Assembly (NCBI GenBank): GCA_015698045.1
Contig: BLAL01000191.1
Span: 802,001-866,000 of the forward strand
DNA from: Rhizophagus clarus
Taxonomy: Eukaryota; Glomeromycota; Glomeromycetes; Glomerales; Glomeraceae
DNA: 64,000 bases
Reading direction: 5' to 3'
Each line of letters starts with the position of its first letter. Position 1 is the first letter of the stretch. The notes under the pieces were generated by a model. That model worked only from the letters and a program-made list of their open reading frames with translations. It ran no database searches and had not been told where the DNA came from. This document shows, piece by piece, positions 43,453 to 55,139 of the stretch. A program made the position numbers and the translations under genes.

Positions 43453-46400
43453 CTAAGTGCTTTCAGTCACATCCTCAAGATGGAAATACCATAAATTACT
43501 AATTTCATCTAGCGCCTTAATTTCTGATATATGAGGTAAAGCAGGTAGGTCAGCAATTATCTCATTTTTCCGCATGGATGAAACTGGGCCAATTTCTTCC
43601 AGAATTGATACATGCTCTTTATAACGCATATGATAGACCAATTTGTGAAAGAATAGATTATACTCTTCAATACATTTTGCAAGCTCGCTAGGATATCAAG
43701 CAAAATCAGAGCATATTTTTTCCTTCATTTCACCATCCACCAAGAGGTTTTTATCTTTTGTAAGTTTCCTAGCACATTTCATAAATCTCTCCCATAATAT
43801 CTCAATAGGATTACTTCCCATAAAAATCTCGTAGCTAACTGAAGCCATTCGCTATGAAATATTTTGTATAAGTATCCTATCTTATGATATAACATTTCTT
43901 GTGCCTTTTTGACCGCAGTTCTGTAAGCATGCTTGTAAGCAATCCCACGAGATTCCATCATCTTGGAAGTAACACCATTGACTATGATATTTTCTTTTAC
44001 GAATCCCTCAAGCCATGACTTGGCCTTGTTTTAAGCATAGTCATCAATTTGCTTATATTTCTCATCCAGGTCTTTGATTTGCATGATTCGACTTGAGAGT
44101 TGTGGCTCATACTTCTTGTGATACATGATAAATTGGGCACAGAGGCCAATAATAGTTTTTTCAAAATAATGGTATAAATCTAGTTCCTTCCCCAATTCCT
44201 TAGCTACATCGGCGAATTCCATTTTTTCACCTTTAGTTGGTTTTAACTTTCTGCCATGCAAATCGAAAGTGGTTTCAGGATGGGCCACTATATAACTAAA
44301 GCGTCCACCTGGCACTGGAATCCTACTAACATATTTCTCTTGCATTCGTTCCATAAATCGCTGAACGGCTTTGTTGTCTTTATCGGGTTTCCATGCATCA
44401 GTCTCTATGAACTGCTTGAAACTCCATTGGTTAGGATTGATTATAGTATCCCTGAGAACATCCTCAACAATTTTATGGAGAGAGCGCTCGTTGTTGATAT
44501 CCCTGACTTCACTCATAATCCGCTCACCTATGGTTTTAAAAAGCTGGGATTTGCCCTGTTTCACAGTATCAATTCCTTTTATGAAAGGATCCTTCAGACC
44601 GAAGTTTACTGCATCTTCATGCTTGATGCTGAAATATTTTTTCTTCCCAGTGAAGATCACCAGAAATAGCACTTCTTCATAAGCCATCTTAAGATAGTCT
44701 GATCTGATTTTTAGTTTAAGAAAGCCATTTATTTCATTGCGCAATTTTTCCATTGCGCCCATAGTGATCTTGACCATCTCAGTCCAGTACTCTAGTTTTG
44801 AGATTGCGCCTTTCCCGCCATTATAGACCAAATCGCATTTCTCATAATAGAAATCTGGGCAAATGAGATATAGGGAATCAGTATCACCATATTTTATCTC
44901 AAAACCTTTCTTTTTCACAAATTTTGCAATGAGTTTGATATTTTCTTGCCCAGCCGAAGTAACACCTCCGGCGAGTTCAAGTATGTAGAACAGGGAGTCG
45001 CTTTGGCCAGTTACGCCATAGAACGAATTCATATATAATTTAATGGCTTTCTGCTTCAAATCTAGAGAATTATATTCGAAGCAGATGGAATCATATTCTT
45101 TCCTAAAATCATCATATGACGAACCAATGAAAGGGTTCAGAATGTCGACTATTTCAGCCTTCTTTTTAGGTTCACTTTTCGAACAAACATCTTTGATTGC
45201 ACTTGCTATTGAGATAGATCTGCCAGCATGATTCTTTTGGGATCCATCCATTCTACTTTTAACTAATCCCATATATTCCTTTTTCTTTTCAAGAGGTTTT
45301 AGCTGGGCCTTTAGTTCGTTCTGCATATTGAGCAAATTTTCCAATATTTTTGTAAATAAACCTTTCTGATCAGATTTATCCCCATGCCGTATGGTCCAGC
45401 CTCGTACAGGTTTACCACCATACTTGAACTCAATACTGTGAAGCACTTTATTCTCTCTCTTTAGTTTATCTGCTTTTGAAAGTGTTGAGACCATTTTCAC
45501 GGGTGAGAGGTTGTAGGTCATGATTATGCTAGGGTATAAGGAAGCGAAGTCTAAACCTGTGCCAGAACGTTTATTTTTAAGACCTTTTTCCGGCGGGAAC
45601 ATATACGCTCCTGAAAACTTCCCAGATGTTTTCTGATTAGAAATTTTTGTGATGTATAGAATATCCTGCGCTCAAGCTTCAGCGCCTAAGAGATTGGATA
45701 CTTTCGTTCCTATAGCATAATAATATGAGTCGAATAATGATATATGAACAATTGAGGCCACCTCTCTATAATCATTTATAACATTAGATTTGACCATGAG
45801 CTCCTGACAACGTAAAGCATCTATAACACAATAATTTGCGATTTCATGCATATGTTTTTTGGAAGAGTCAGAAGTCCTGTCTTTTGCTTCTGAATAATAC
45901 TTCCATAATTTGCTCATGGGCATGTCAGCTTTGCCATCGAGACCATATTTTTCTAAAAAATATCTGAGTGACCATTTTTCAAAGCGAGGGTGAAGTTGTA
46001 AGAAGCTCGTACAAACATCGATCGGTACACATCCCAGAAGTTTAAGAAAGGAAGATTCAAAGATCAAAGAGGGATTGATTTTGATATTAATGGATTCTCG
46101 TCTTAACGCTTTTTTGGGTCCTCTGTCCTTTTTCTTTACATACTGATCCCTTCGGAAGAAACCATTAGTTAGTGGCTCCCCTTTTCCACCAAAATAATTC
46201 CAAGTGAGGATGGATTCAACATCAGCTTTCTTATGTGGGTTTGCCGACATTTGCTGAACCATCTACTTGAGAACATTTAATTTGGTGGCCTTTTCTAACA
46301 TGAAAGGCCAATCATATCCTGAATCGTTAAAACTGAGGTGGATGTCTGGGACAAAAGATTTCCAACATAGAGTGAATGCCTTTAAGAAATTCGTCTGATT

Positions 46401-47444
46401 CCTGCATATGATTGTGATCCAGCATGGGTTTGGTTTTGTTTCTACATTGATTAAACATATCTTCTCTAGAGGAATTGGGTCATCTTTCCAATGTAGGGTC
46501 ATGAAAATTGTAAAAACTTGGGACGTGTCATTCTTCGCTTCTGAGAAGTTTCCTGATCCGCGCGAATCGTATATTTCTATGTCCCATGTTAGAACCAATG
46601 CTTGATCACGGGTAAAGAGAGAAGATGGATAGATTTCGTAAAGTGGTTCAAAATCCTCTATAGGACGAAAGTTATCAATCTAGACATAAAACACATGTGG
46701 GCAATGTTGGGATTTCGCATAATAAGGTGCACTGAAATTATATCTATAATTACTTATTAATCTCCACCCAGAAAGTGGTATTCTATATTCTCTTGCAACT
46801 TTACGATAATATGTGCCTGTATCGTCTGAAACTGTCTCTATTTTACATTCAGGATCAACCTTTAAATTGTAGCTTGAGATAATATCAAGAGCAGTGAACC
46901 TTATATCTTTATTAGGTGCGACAATGCGAAGATATGGCTTTTTTTCCGCATGGTACTCACGGATAGGATATGCCTTTATACATTCCATCCGGATTAGATT
47001 CATGTTCACAGTTTTTCCACTACTATCTTTCCCAGTAGCAAGAATACCCTTTATTTTGGACCAGAATTTAGGGATGCTTGCATTGTTAGGAACACGAATA
47101 TCAAAAAATACCTTGATGCTAGTAATGGCGACAACTGCTTTCTGGCCATTAACGAGGTACCCATAAAGGCGGAGAATATAATGGGGGGTTTTATTAATAT
47201 ATTCTTTTGCTTCTTCTATATTGACTGGCATAAATGGAATATCTCGATGGTTTGCTATCTCATCTTTGAGAATTGAAGTTGAACCCTCATCGTTTCTCAT
47301 AACTAATTCATCACGAGATGGGATACCCACCAAGTAATCCTCATTGGAATAACGAATCACCTGACCTTTCTTATCTTTTTCAGCCTCTGGGTGAAAAAGG
47401 GCGGAGGCGTCGAGGAACTCTGAAAGCGAGAATTGTTCAGTCAT
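43453..47444 (-). pseudogene. Family-B DNA polymerase with in-frame stops
   Basis: A gene of about 1,300 codons. From 47444 to about 43860 it stays in one frame with stops at 46680 (TAG), 46263 (TAG), 45672 (TGA), 44031 (TAA) and 43779 (TGA); the C-terminal part shifts frame and ends at 43453. The N-terminal domain starts '[20 protein letters not shown]'. Exonuclease motifs: Exo I 'LTWDIEIY' (about 46586), Exo II '[11 protein letters not shown]' (about 46320), Exo III '[12 protein letters not shown]' (about 45820). Polymerase motifs: A '[17 protein letters not shown]' (about 45550), B '[12 protein letters not shown]' (about 45040), C '[10 protein letters not shown]' (about 44890). All catalytic residues are present. 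It resembles polymerases of large DNA viruses more than protein-primed Polinton enzymes. With the primase-like gene it implies DNA-level replication. Confidence 0.85.
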
Positions 47445-47829
47445 TTTTTCTCAAACAGTTTACATCGAAAAAAATTTTGGTCTGCAGATCTGCACAATTC
47501 TGCGGAGTACATTTCTGCGCAAATCTGAGAACATGCCGATGCGCAGCACTGAAAAATTTCATGAATTTCTGCGCAGATCTGCAAGCACAAAAAAACCTGC
47601 GAAATTTTTCAAAAATAAATCTGTAAAATTTTTCAAAAACACTAATGCAAATTTACAATTAGGCAGTGTTTTAACTTTAATATTAACTAATATCAATTTA
47701 TTAATTAAAGATATTTACAAATTTAAAAGTACATAGTATACTAAACTATCCTATTTGCTAACTAAATGTACTAATTAAAAGTCCCCTTTTCTTTTCTTTA
47801 CAGACGTTCAAATTATGTTGTTGTTAATG

Positions 47830-47875
47830 GTTTGGACAGTCTTCCAGTTGGTTCGATTCCAACAAACAGCTTTTA
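47830..47875 (+). other. tRNA-like T-arm and B box
   Basis: GTTGGTTCGATTCCAAC (47852-47868) forms a perfect 5-bp T stem with a 7-base loop and matches the pol III B box GGTTCGANTCC. No acceptor, D or anticodon arms fit upstream. It may be a remnant of a tRNA or tRNA-derived SINE. Confidence 0.35.
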
Positions 47876-48009
47876 ACTTCGATCCAACTAAACGCGTCAA
47901 ATGTTAAAATTTTATCACTCCTAAAGAAAACTGTAGATTTACAATAAAAGAAAAGCGAAATATTAGCTGACTTTTCATTTAAATAAAAAAATGAGATAAT
48001 TTCGAAGTT

Positions 48010-50215
48010 TTACCTTTGAAATTCCATCAGAAGGCGTCTGAAAAGCCATGGACCTACAAAAAAAAAAGAATCGAAACGTTAATTTACGTTTCATTAACAA
48101 AACAAAAAAAAATTAATTTTCAAAAGTACCTTCGAAATCTTGTTCAGGAGGCTCTCTTCTTCGTCATTTTTCCACTTTCCTTTTACTATGGCATCCAGGA
48201 AGCACGAGCCTACAAAATAAAAACGAAATGTTAGTAACGCTTCATAAAATAATATATAAAAAAAAATTTTGAAGTCTTTTTTACCTTCGAAATATTCCGG
48301 TCTGCCTGAGCTCCAGACTTAAAACAAAAAAAAAAATAAAAATTGAATGTTAGTAAAATAAAAATAATAAAAAAAAATTTTAAAAAATCGAAGGCTGACC
48401 TTCAAATAAAGTCTGGCCTTCGAAATGGAGCGTCCAAGACCTAAAATAAGGAAAAAAAATAGAATTCGTTAGATAAATAAAAAACTAAATTTTTTTAAAA
48501 AAATTCGAATGTGCATTACCTTCGAATAGTCTGGGCTTCGTCTGGACCTAAAAAAAGAAAAAATATCGAACGTTAGCAATGTTCGTTAAACAAAAAAATT
48601 AAATACATTTTTTTTCAAAGGTCGTACCTTCAAATGGCCTTCAAAAATAGTTACACTAGATCTAAAAAAGAAAAAACAAACGTTAATAAATGTTCATTAA
48701 TGTTCGTTAAATAAAACAAAAGAAAATTCGAAGGCTTTACCTTCGAATAGAGTCCAGTCTTCGAAATGGAACGTCTGGACCTAAAAAAAATAAAAAAATG
48801 AACATTAGTAACGTTCGTTTAAATAAAACAAAAAAAAAATAAATTTTGAAGATATTATACCTTCGAAATACCAGTCCGTCTCTAAATTCTGGACCTAAAA
48901 AATAAAAAAAATGAACATTAGTAATGTTCGTTTAAATAAAAGTAAAAAAAAGAACCTTTTTTTTTACTTACAGTGGTTCACCTCGAAATGGAGTTCCAGA
49001 CCTAAAAAAAAGAAGAAAAGCGAAACGTTACTAACATTTCGCTAAAATACAAAAAAAAGAGCTTTTTTTTTACTTACAGTGGTCTGCCTCGAAATGAAGT
49101 TCTGGACCTAAAAAAAAGAAGAAAAGCGAAATGTTACTAATGTTTCGCTAAAATACAAAGAAAAAAAAATCATTTTTTTTTCTTTACTTAATAGTCCGTC
49201 TCTAAATGGAGTTTCAGACCTAAAAAAAGAAGAAAAGCGAAACGTTACTAATGTTTCGCTAAAATACAAAAAAAAAGCTTTTTTTTTACTTGAATTGGTC
49301 CGTCTCAAAATGGAGTTTCAGACCTAAAAAAAAGAAGAAAAGCGAAACGTTACTAACATTTTGCTAAAATACAAAAAAAAGAGCTTTTTTTTTTATTTAG
49401 TGGTCTGCCTCGGAATGGAGTTTCAGACCTAAAAAAAGAAGAAAAGCGAAACGTTACTAATATTTCGCTAAATACAAAAAAAAGAACTTTTTTTTTACTT
49501 ACAGTGGTCCGCCTCAAAATGAAGTTCAGGACCTAAAAAAAAGAAATACGAAATGAAACATTAACATTTCGTAAAATATATAAAAAAAAATCATTTCCAT
49601 CTTCGAATACTTCAGTCTGCTTCAAATTGGAGTTCCGGACCTAAGAAAAATGAAACGAACGTTAGTTAACGTTCGTTGAAAATAAAAATAAAAAAAAAGG
49701 TATTTTTTTTCGAAGTTACCTTCGAAATAGAGTCCGAGCCCGTATGTTCAGTGTTCCAGACCTAAAAAAACGAATATTAATCAATGTTCGTTAAGTTAAT
49801 TTAATAAAAAAAAAATTATTTCGAAGGTCATACCTTCGAAATGTGGAGTCTGGCTAAGATTTTCAGCAAAAAATCAGCTTGAAATGCTGAAACAAATAAA
49901 TTTTGTTCACTCATTCTTTGACAATTCCAAAATCCAGAAGAGCCCTAGTAAAGAAAAAAGGGAATTTTTTTAGATTATCAACCGATCTCTAGGTCATATG
50001 ACACCGCAGAAGCTGATCGGCTACAAAGTAACCTTAGTTAGTGACATTCATCAAAATAAAAGTAAATTAAACATTTCAAAGTTTACCTTCGAAATGGAGG
50101 CCAGAACTTGTTTTTCAGTATTCCAGACCTACAAAAAAGGAAATCGAACGTTAATGGACGTTGTTAAATAAAATTAATAAAAAAATTTTTTTTTGAAGGT
50201 TACCTTCAAAAACTA
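48010..50215 (-). other. Micro-exon array III
   Basis: About 20 units of 90-130 bases on the minus strand. In the best preserved block (48950-49540) each unit has a core of about 30 bases such as GGAACTCCATTTCGAGG, preceded by TTTTTTTAG|GTC and followed by GTAAGT. The intron-like part contains GCGAAATGTTAGTAACGTTTCGC, or parts of it, an inverted repeat. Towards 48 kb and 50 kb the cores diverge (TTCGAAGGT-type). Open frames through the block arise from the repeats and are not genes. Confidence 0.65.
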
Positions 50216-50918
50216 GCGTTAGCTAACGTTCGTTTATGATTCGTATACCCAGAATACCGTCGAAAGTACATTTAGTCCTTGTAGAGGATCTATAAAATGA
50301 TTCTTTTAGGAAGATAGAAAAGATAGCAAGTCTATTTAATAATTTCGAAGCTTAAAAAACTACAAAAAAAAGTTTTTTCTTAGGGTATTTTTAGACTTTA
50401 AATTGAAAGACGTTGAAAAAAATTTATTTCTTTGAAAGGTGTTGAAAAAAAAATTATATTTATGAAAAATGTTGAAAAAAATTGTTTCCTTAAAGTATTG
50501 CGAATAAAAAGTTTAAGTGTCTTAAAGGAAATTAAGTGTAGAAAATAAACTGGAAGCTTATCAAAGTTTATCATGCAAAGTTTATCAAATTAAAGAAGAA
50601 AATTGTGAAAATCTTTAAAGATTTTTGTACGAAGTGTTTTTAAAAATCTGCAATTTTGGAGATTATCACAAATTTTTCATAAAAAAATCTTTGAAAAAAA
50701 TAAAAAATAATTTCTGCAGTATTGCGCAGATTCTTAACAAAATTGCATTAAAAAAATGCGGCAATCTGCTAAAATCGCAGATCACCACAGATCTGAACTG
50801 ATATAACTTTTCCGATGTACGATAATTTATAGTTATACCAAATCTCAAGGTATATTATTCGCAAGAAAAAAGTTTAAAATGAAATTAATTATCCGAGATT
50901 ATTAATCGATATACATAA

Positions 50919-51221
50919 ATGGGAGGCGGAAAAAAAGTGCGATCCTGGAATTTTTATTATTGTCCATATATTCTTAGGACTGGCGAAGTGTGTAATCAGA
51001 GATGCTATGATGTAAAGTCTATCGGGATTCTAGGCAAGTTGCTTGCAAAGAAAGCGGATGTAAAGAGATTACAAGATCCAAATATGACTATTGCGATACG
51101 TATGCAAAAAAATATAGATCGAAAGAACAGTACCATTGGAAAAAGCAGGCTAAAATAGCTTCAGTGGAGATACTGGTAGGTAATTTAGAGGTAAACGAAA
51201 ATGATATAACTTGTCATTAGT
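50919..51221 (+). pseudogene. Zinc-protein copy broken by a 10-base deletion
   Basis: It starts 'MGGGKKVRSWNFYYCP' like the intact copy at 18952-19263, but lacks ten bases after GATGCTAT (near 51008), which throws out of frame the later Cys motifs. The rest of the DNA is still highly similar to its end at about 51221. Confidence 0.7.
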
Positions 51222-52588
51222 GTCACTAGAAAAAAAAGCTTGTGACAGAAGCTTGTGATGCAGATGATAGGCTCTTTAGGAATTCTAGGCCGAAAGAAAG
51301 TTTTCTTGATGAGTGTCACAGGTGGCATAGGCGTCACTGGAAAAATTGGACTTCTTTACTTTTTATTTTTTTTTATCTATAGGTATAGTAAAAATATAGC
51401 ATACATATAACATATATATAGCATACCGATAGACATACCATACTGATAGACATACCATACTGATAGATATACCATAGAAAAAAAATCAATTTTTCCTAGA
51501 ATTTATTACTCTTTTACTTGTGACACTAGTGACAGTAATCAAGAAAGGAATAAAATAGCCTAATAATTTCAAAAAGCATAATGAATATATCACAGGTTGC
51601 GTCACAGGTTAGTATATGAAACTTATGAATCTAGTGACGCTCAAAATATAGCATACATATAATATCCTACCAATATACTGGCAACTAATAGGCAATAGTT
51701 GGGTTATAAGATGATGCACTTCCGGCAATCAAATAGGCCAGCCACAATAATACACATCGCATTTCCAACTTCAGATATGAAATAGGCATACATGTACTGG
51801 CATAGGGGGTGAACTAATAGAACTATACTAGTACTTCACCACTTCTATAACACTACTATGATGGATCCCAAAGGGATCATCCTAAAATTGGGTGACCAAA
51901 AATCGGCCAGATTTATCTTCATCATAGTACCAGCCAAAACTAACCAATATGTTATATGACAAAGGGTGTTTCAGCGTCAGAACAGTATCACGTGACTGAA
52001 ATTTTAGCGACGGGCCCATCGTCCAAAACTTATAGGTGTATTATCACATGATGCTACGCAAAGGTAGAATTATAATAAATAAAGAAATAAAAATTTTTGC
52101 TTTTGCGTTTACCGCCTCCCAAGGGCATAGCTCTAGATCTAGATAGATAAGTGTCCTCCTTCAGGCTCAACCGCCCCAGCCAGGATTTTTTTTGTTACGT
52201 GACTCTGATCGTTCCCCTGAGGGAATGGTTTTTCCAAATTCTTCCAAATTTCCCGAAACACTCCGCATGGAGGTAACTTTGGAATTATTATATAAAATAT
52301 TGGAAGAAACCCCCATCTTCCTAGATATGTACTCGCATACCCCCAGGCTCAACTGAATAAGACTTACCAACATGAAAAAATTAGACGGCAACTGCTCCAG
52401 GGGTATATATTAGGTAAGATGCAAAAGCAGAATTATATAAGAGAGAAATAGAAATTTTTACTTTTGCGTCCTACCAAGTAATGGGCAGGAAAGAGTCAAA
52501 ACGAAGTGGAAAGCAGAAAAGCCTCACCACGATGAAATATAATAGATGGTATCCAAAAATCAGTCCCCGCATCCCACGATACCCAAAT

Positions 52589-52900
52589 TCAGGATAAATA
52601 CGCCTGGCAACTAAAGAATCGGCACCCCTTCAGCCTGCATTCAAGACGATAAATAAAAGCCAGCCAGCATATCGAAAAAAAATGATAGCTAAAGAGACCG
52701 CAAAATATAGCACAGAATAGCAACAAGCTCAGTAACCAAATAAACGACCAAAAAGGTATGGAACCAAAAGAAACACGATAACAAAATAAACTTCCAAATA
52801 GACGTAAAAGAGGAAAAACAACAATAGCTAAATAAGTGTCTGAAAAGGCCTGGAACCCAGAAAACGAGTAAGAAGATATCAATACAACTAAGTAGATCAC
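52589..52900 (-). other. TIR copy of the hydrophobic ORF
   Basis: Counterpart of 17271-17582. It is open for 103 codons but differs at many residues. Probably not coding. Confidence 0.2.
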
Positions 52901-52916
52901 CTTCTAAGTTCTAACA

Positions 52917-52996
52917 TAAGTAGATAACCTTATAATCATAAGTAGGCACCTTCTTATAAGAAGGTATCTACTTATGATTATAAGGTAATCTACTTA
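52917..52996. repeat. 80-bp palindrome at the right end of the element
   Basis: Arms of 36 bases with three mismatches around the centre CTTATAAG (52953-52960). Each arm contains ACCTTATAATCATAAGTAG or its complement. It sits at the extreme tip of the TIR. The left end keeps a shortened form. It may be the transposase/integrase site or a replication terminus. Confidence 0.8.
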
Positions 52997-54354
52997 CGCT
53001 TTTGCTAATTATAGATATAAATAAAATAATTATAGATCTACAATACATTACACAAAGATCTTGAGCATACGAATTAAACTCGAGTTAAACTCAAATTCAA
53101 CTTGAGTTCAAAGCGAACACTTTAAATTTAAAATAAAATATCCAAGATTAACAAAAAAGTTGGTAACGTTATAATGAAATCAGTAGTAAAATTTTATTTA
53201 ATCATCTTTAATTAGGTATAAAAATTCTGATAAATTTAATAAAATCAGTGATTTTTTAATAATTTTATCAACTCAAGTTGAGCATGAATAGTGAATAATC
53301 AAGTTTGAAATTCTTTGCAAATATTGACTTGTGCATTCGATAGGTGACCGATTTTGTGGCTGATGTGGCTGAATATAATATTACCCAAATAACGATAATT
53401 TTGTTGATCATGTAATTGCACGATCATGATTTAATTATTTATTTATCGTATTTTTTTTTTTTTTTTCAAAAACTTTTTCTCTCTCTCTCAAATTTTTACT
53501 TTATTATTTTGTCTAAAAAATAAAGATAAAGATATATTTTTTGTTGAAATTTCTTTTCCCATTATTATATTATTTATAATATTACCCAAATAACTAATAA
53601 AAATTGATAATTTTGTTAATCATGTAATTGCACGATTATGATTTAATTATTTATTTATTGTATTTTTTTTTTTTTTCAAAAACTTTTTCTCTCTCTCTCA
53701 AATTTTTACTTTATTATTTTGTCTAAAAAATAAAGATAAAGGTATATTTTTTGTTGAAATTTCTTTTCCTATTATTATATTATTTATAATATTACCCAAA
53801 TAACCAATAAAAATTGATAATTTTGTTGATCATGTGATTGCACGATCACGATTTAATTATTTATTTATCGTATTTTTTTTTTTCAAAACTTTTTTCCCTA
53901 TCTCTCAAATTTTTACTTTATTGTTTTTGTCTAAAAAATAAAGATAAAGGTATATTTTTTGTTGAAATTTCTTTTCCCATTATTATGTTATTCTTAACAC
54001 TCTTATTAATATATTTTTCCAATGTATTTCTTCTCACTAATGTCCTAAACAATGTTCTACTATCAAGTTTTTTACTTTATTAGTTTTTCTAAAAAATAAA
54101 TACAAAGGTACATTTTTTGTTAAAATTTCTTTTTCATTCTGTTAATACTCTTACTAATATTTTTTTCTAATATGTTTCCTTCTACTAACGTTCCTACTAA
54201 TAATGTTCTACTGTTAAACATTTTTATTCCTTACTTTTACTAACACTTCTACTAATATTAACACTAATATTAATACTTATACTTTATATTTTTTTTTATT
54301 GACGTTGTAATGCCAGAATTCACATAATAAAAAAATAATATTAGTACAATACAT

Positions 54355-54560
54355 AGTAATTACAAGGGTAATAATTTAACCGACAGGAATTAATTTAACC
54401 GATGGGTAATAATTTAACCGACGGGAATTAATTTAACCGATAGGCAATAAATTTAATTGACAGGAAATAATTTAACCGATGGGTAATAATTTAACCGATA
54501 GGAAACAATTTAACCGACGGAAATAATTTAACTGACAGATAATAAACGATGGATAATAGT
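54355..54560 (+). repeat. Tandem array of TAATTTAACCGAYGGG units
   Basis: About ten imperfect units of 16-19 bases, e.g. AATTTAACCGACGGGAATT and AATTTAACCGATGGGTAAT, with C/T changes at the CpG. Confidence 0.8.
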
Positions 54561-55139
54561 CCAATTGAAGGACGATAATAGTTATAAGTTATATTTATTT
54601 TTAGACTAAATTACATCATATTTTTATTTATTCATTTTTAGATTAAATTACATCATATTTTTATTTTTAGTTTAATTTATCTTAACATTTAAAATTAGGA
54701 AAATAGAAAGAAATAGTAGAAATTAATTTTGAAAACTTATAAAAAGACTCAATTTTTCCTTTATGTAAAGTGGTACTGGATCGACAGTTAGAGAGCTCGA
54801 CAGTCAATTCTGTTCTCTCAAAAGATATGAAATAATAAAGATGAAAATATTAATTATTAAAAGTTATTTTGAATATACTCGTGGTTCGCCTGAGTGTTAA
54901 TTAATATTTGAATAATTTATTTAAAGATAAAAAGAGCATAATATGGGAGAACTATCGCAATTTGAAAGTTAAAAGAAAAATGAGTTAAAAGAAATATTAG
55001 TAATAATGAAAAAGATATTCTAGAAGTAAAATTGAGAGAGTATGAAATGTGAGATAATAAATTCGCTATAGTAAAGAAGTAATGAGATAATAATAAAATA
55101 ATAACGTGAAATGAATGAACCAAGCATATAAAAATAATG

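Larger units (their letters stand above)
47463..50817 (-). mobile_element. TA-flanked insert carrying micro-exon array III
   Basis: It interrupts the right TIR. Removing 47463-50817 plus one TA rejoins ...ATTATCGTA with AACTG..., matching the intact left end at 19355-19370. Ends are CATCGAAAAAA and, inward from the right, CATCGGAAAA; TA lies on both sides (47461-47462 and 50818-50819). Blocks rich in CAGATCTGC sit near both ends. No transposase is seen. The main cargo is the micro-exon array. Confidence 0.75.
17206..52994. mobile_element. 35.8-kb TIR element with PolB, integrase, Gag and protease
   Basis: This is a large DNA element bounded by about 2.2-kb inverted repeats, flanked by TATGC (17201-17205) and TACGC (52995-52999), with ends 5'-AGTAG...CTACT-3'. 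Inside are a primase-like fragment, zinc-ribbon and RING proteins, a retroviral-type integrase, Gag plus retropepsin-like protein, a coiled-coil membrane protein and a B-family DNA polymerase. Size, long TIRs, an AG start and a 5-bp duplication recall Maverick/Polinton elements. However, the polymerase lacks obvious protein-priming features, and no Polinton capsid or packaging ATPase was seen. No reverse transcriptase was seen either. Three younger elements are nested inside (26011-30742, 32949-35919, 47463-50817), so the original length was about 24.7 kb. Confidence 0.8.
50818..52994 (-). repeat. Right terminal inverted repeat of the large element
   Basis: Reverse-complement partner of 17206-19364, with substitutions and small indels. 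It keeps the full terminal palindrome, both foldback repeats (about 52045-52105 and 52425-52480) and the zinc-protein ORF in broken form. Confidence 0.9.

Noticed and set aside
44256..44669. Plus-strand frames over the polymerase gene
   Set aside because: They are shadows of the conserved polymerase frame on the minus strand.
43453..47444. Protein-primed Polinton-type polymerase
   Set aside because: The N-terminal domain, long exonuclease region and the start shared with a primase-like gene do not suggest protein priming. I could not test this with profiles.
36556..47444. Alternative genetic code reading TGA/TAG as sense
   Set aside because: All three stop types occur, frameshifts and a catalytic Asp-to-Asn change also occur, and unrelated transposons in the window show the same stops. 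Decay is simpler.
49108..49308. 66-codon frame in array III
   Set aside because: It arises from the repeated units and splits across splice-like sites; no independent support.
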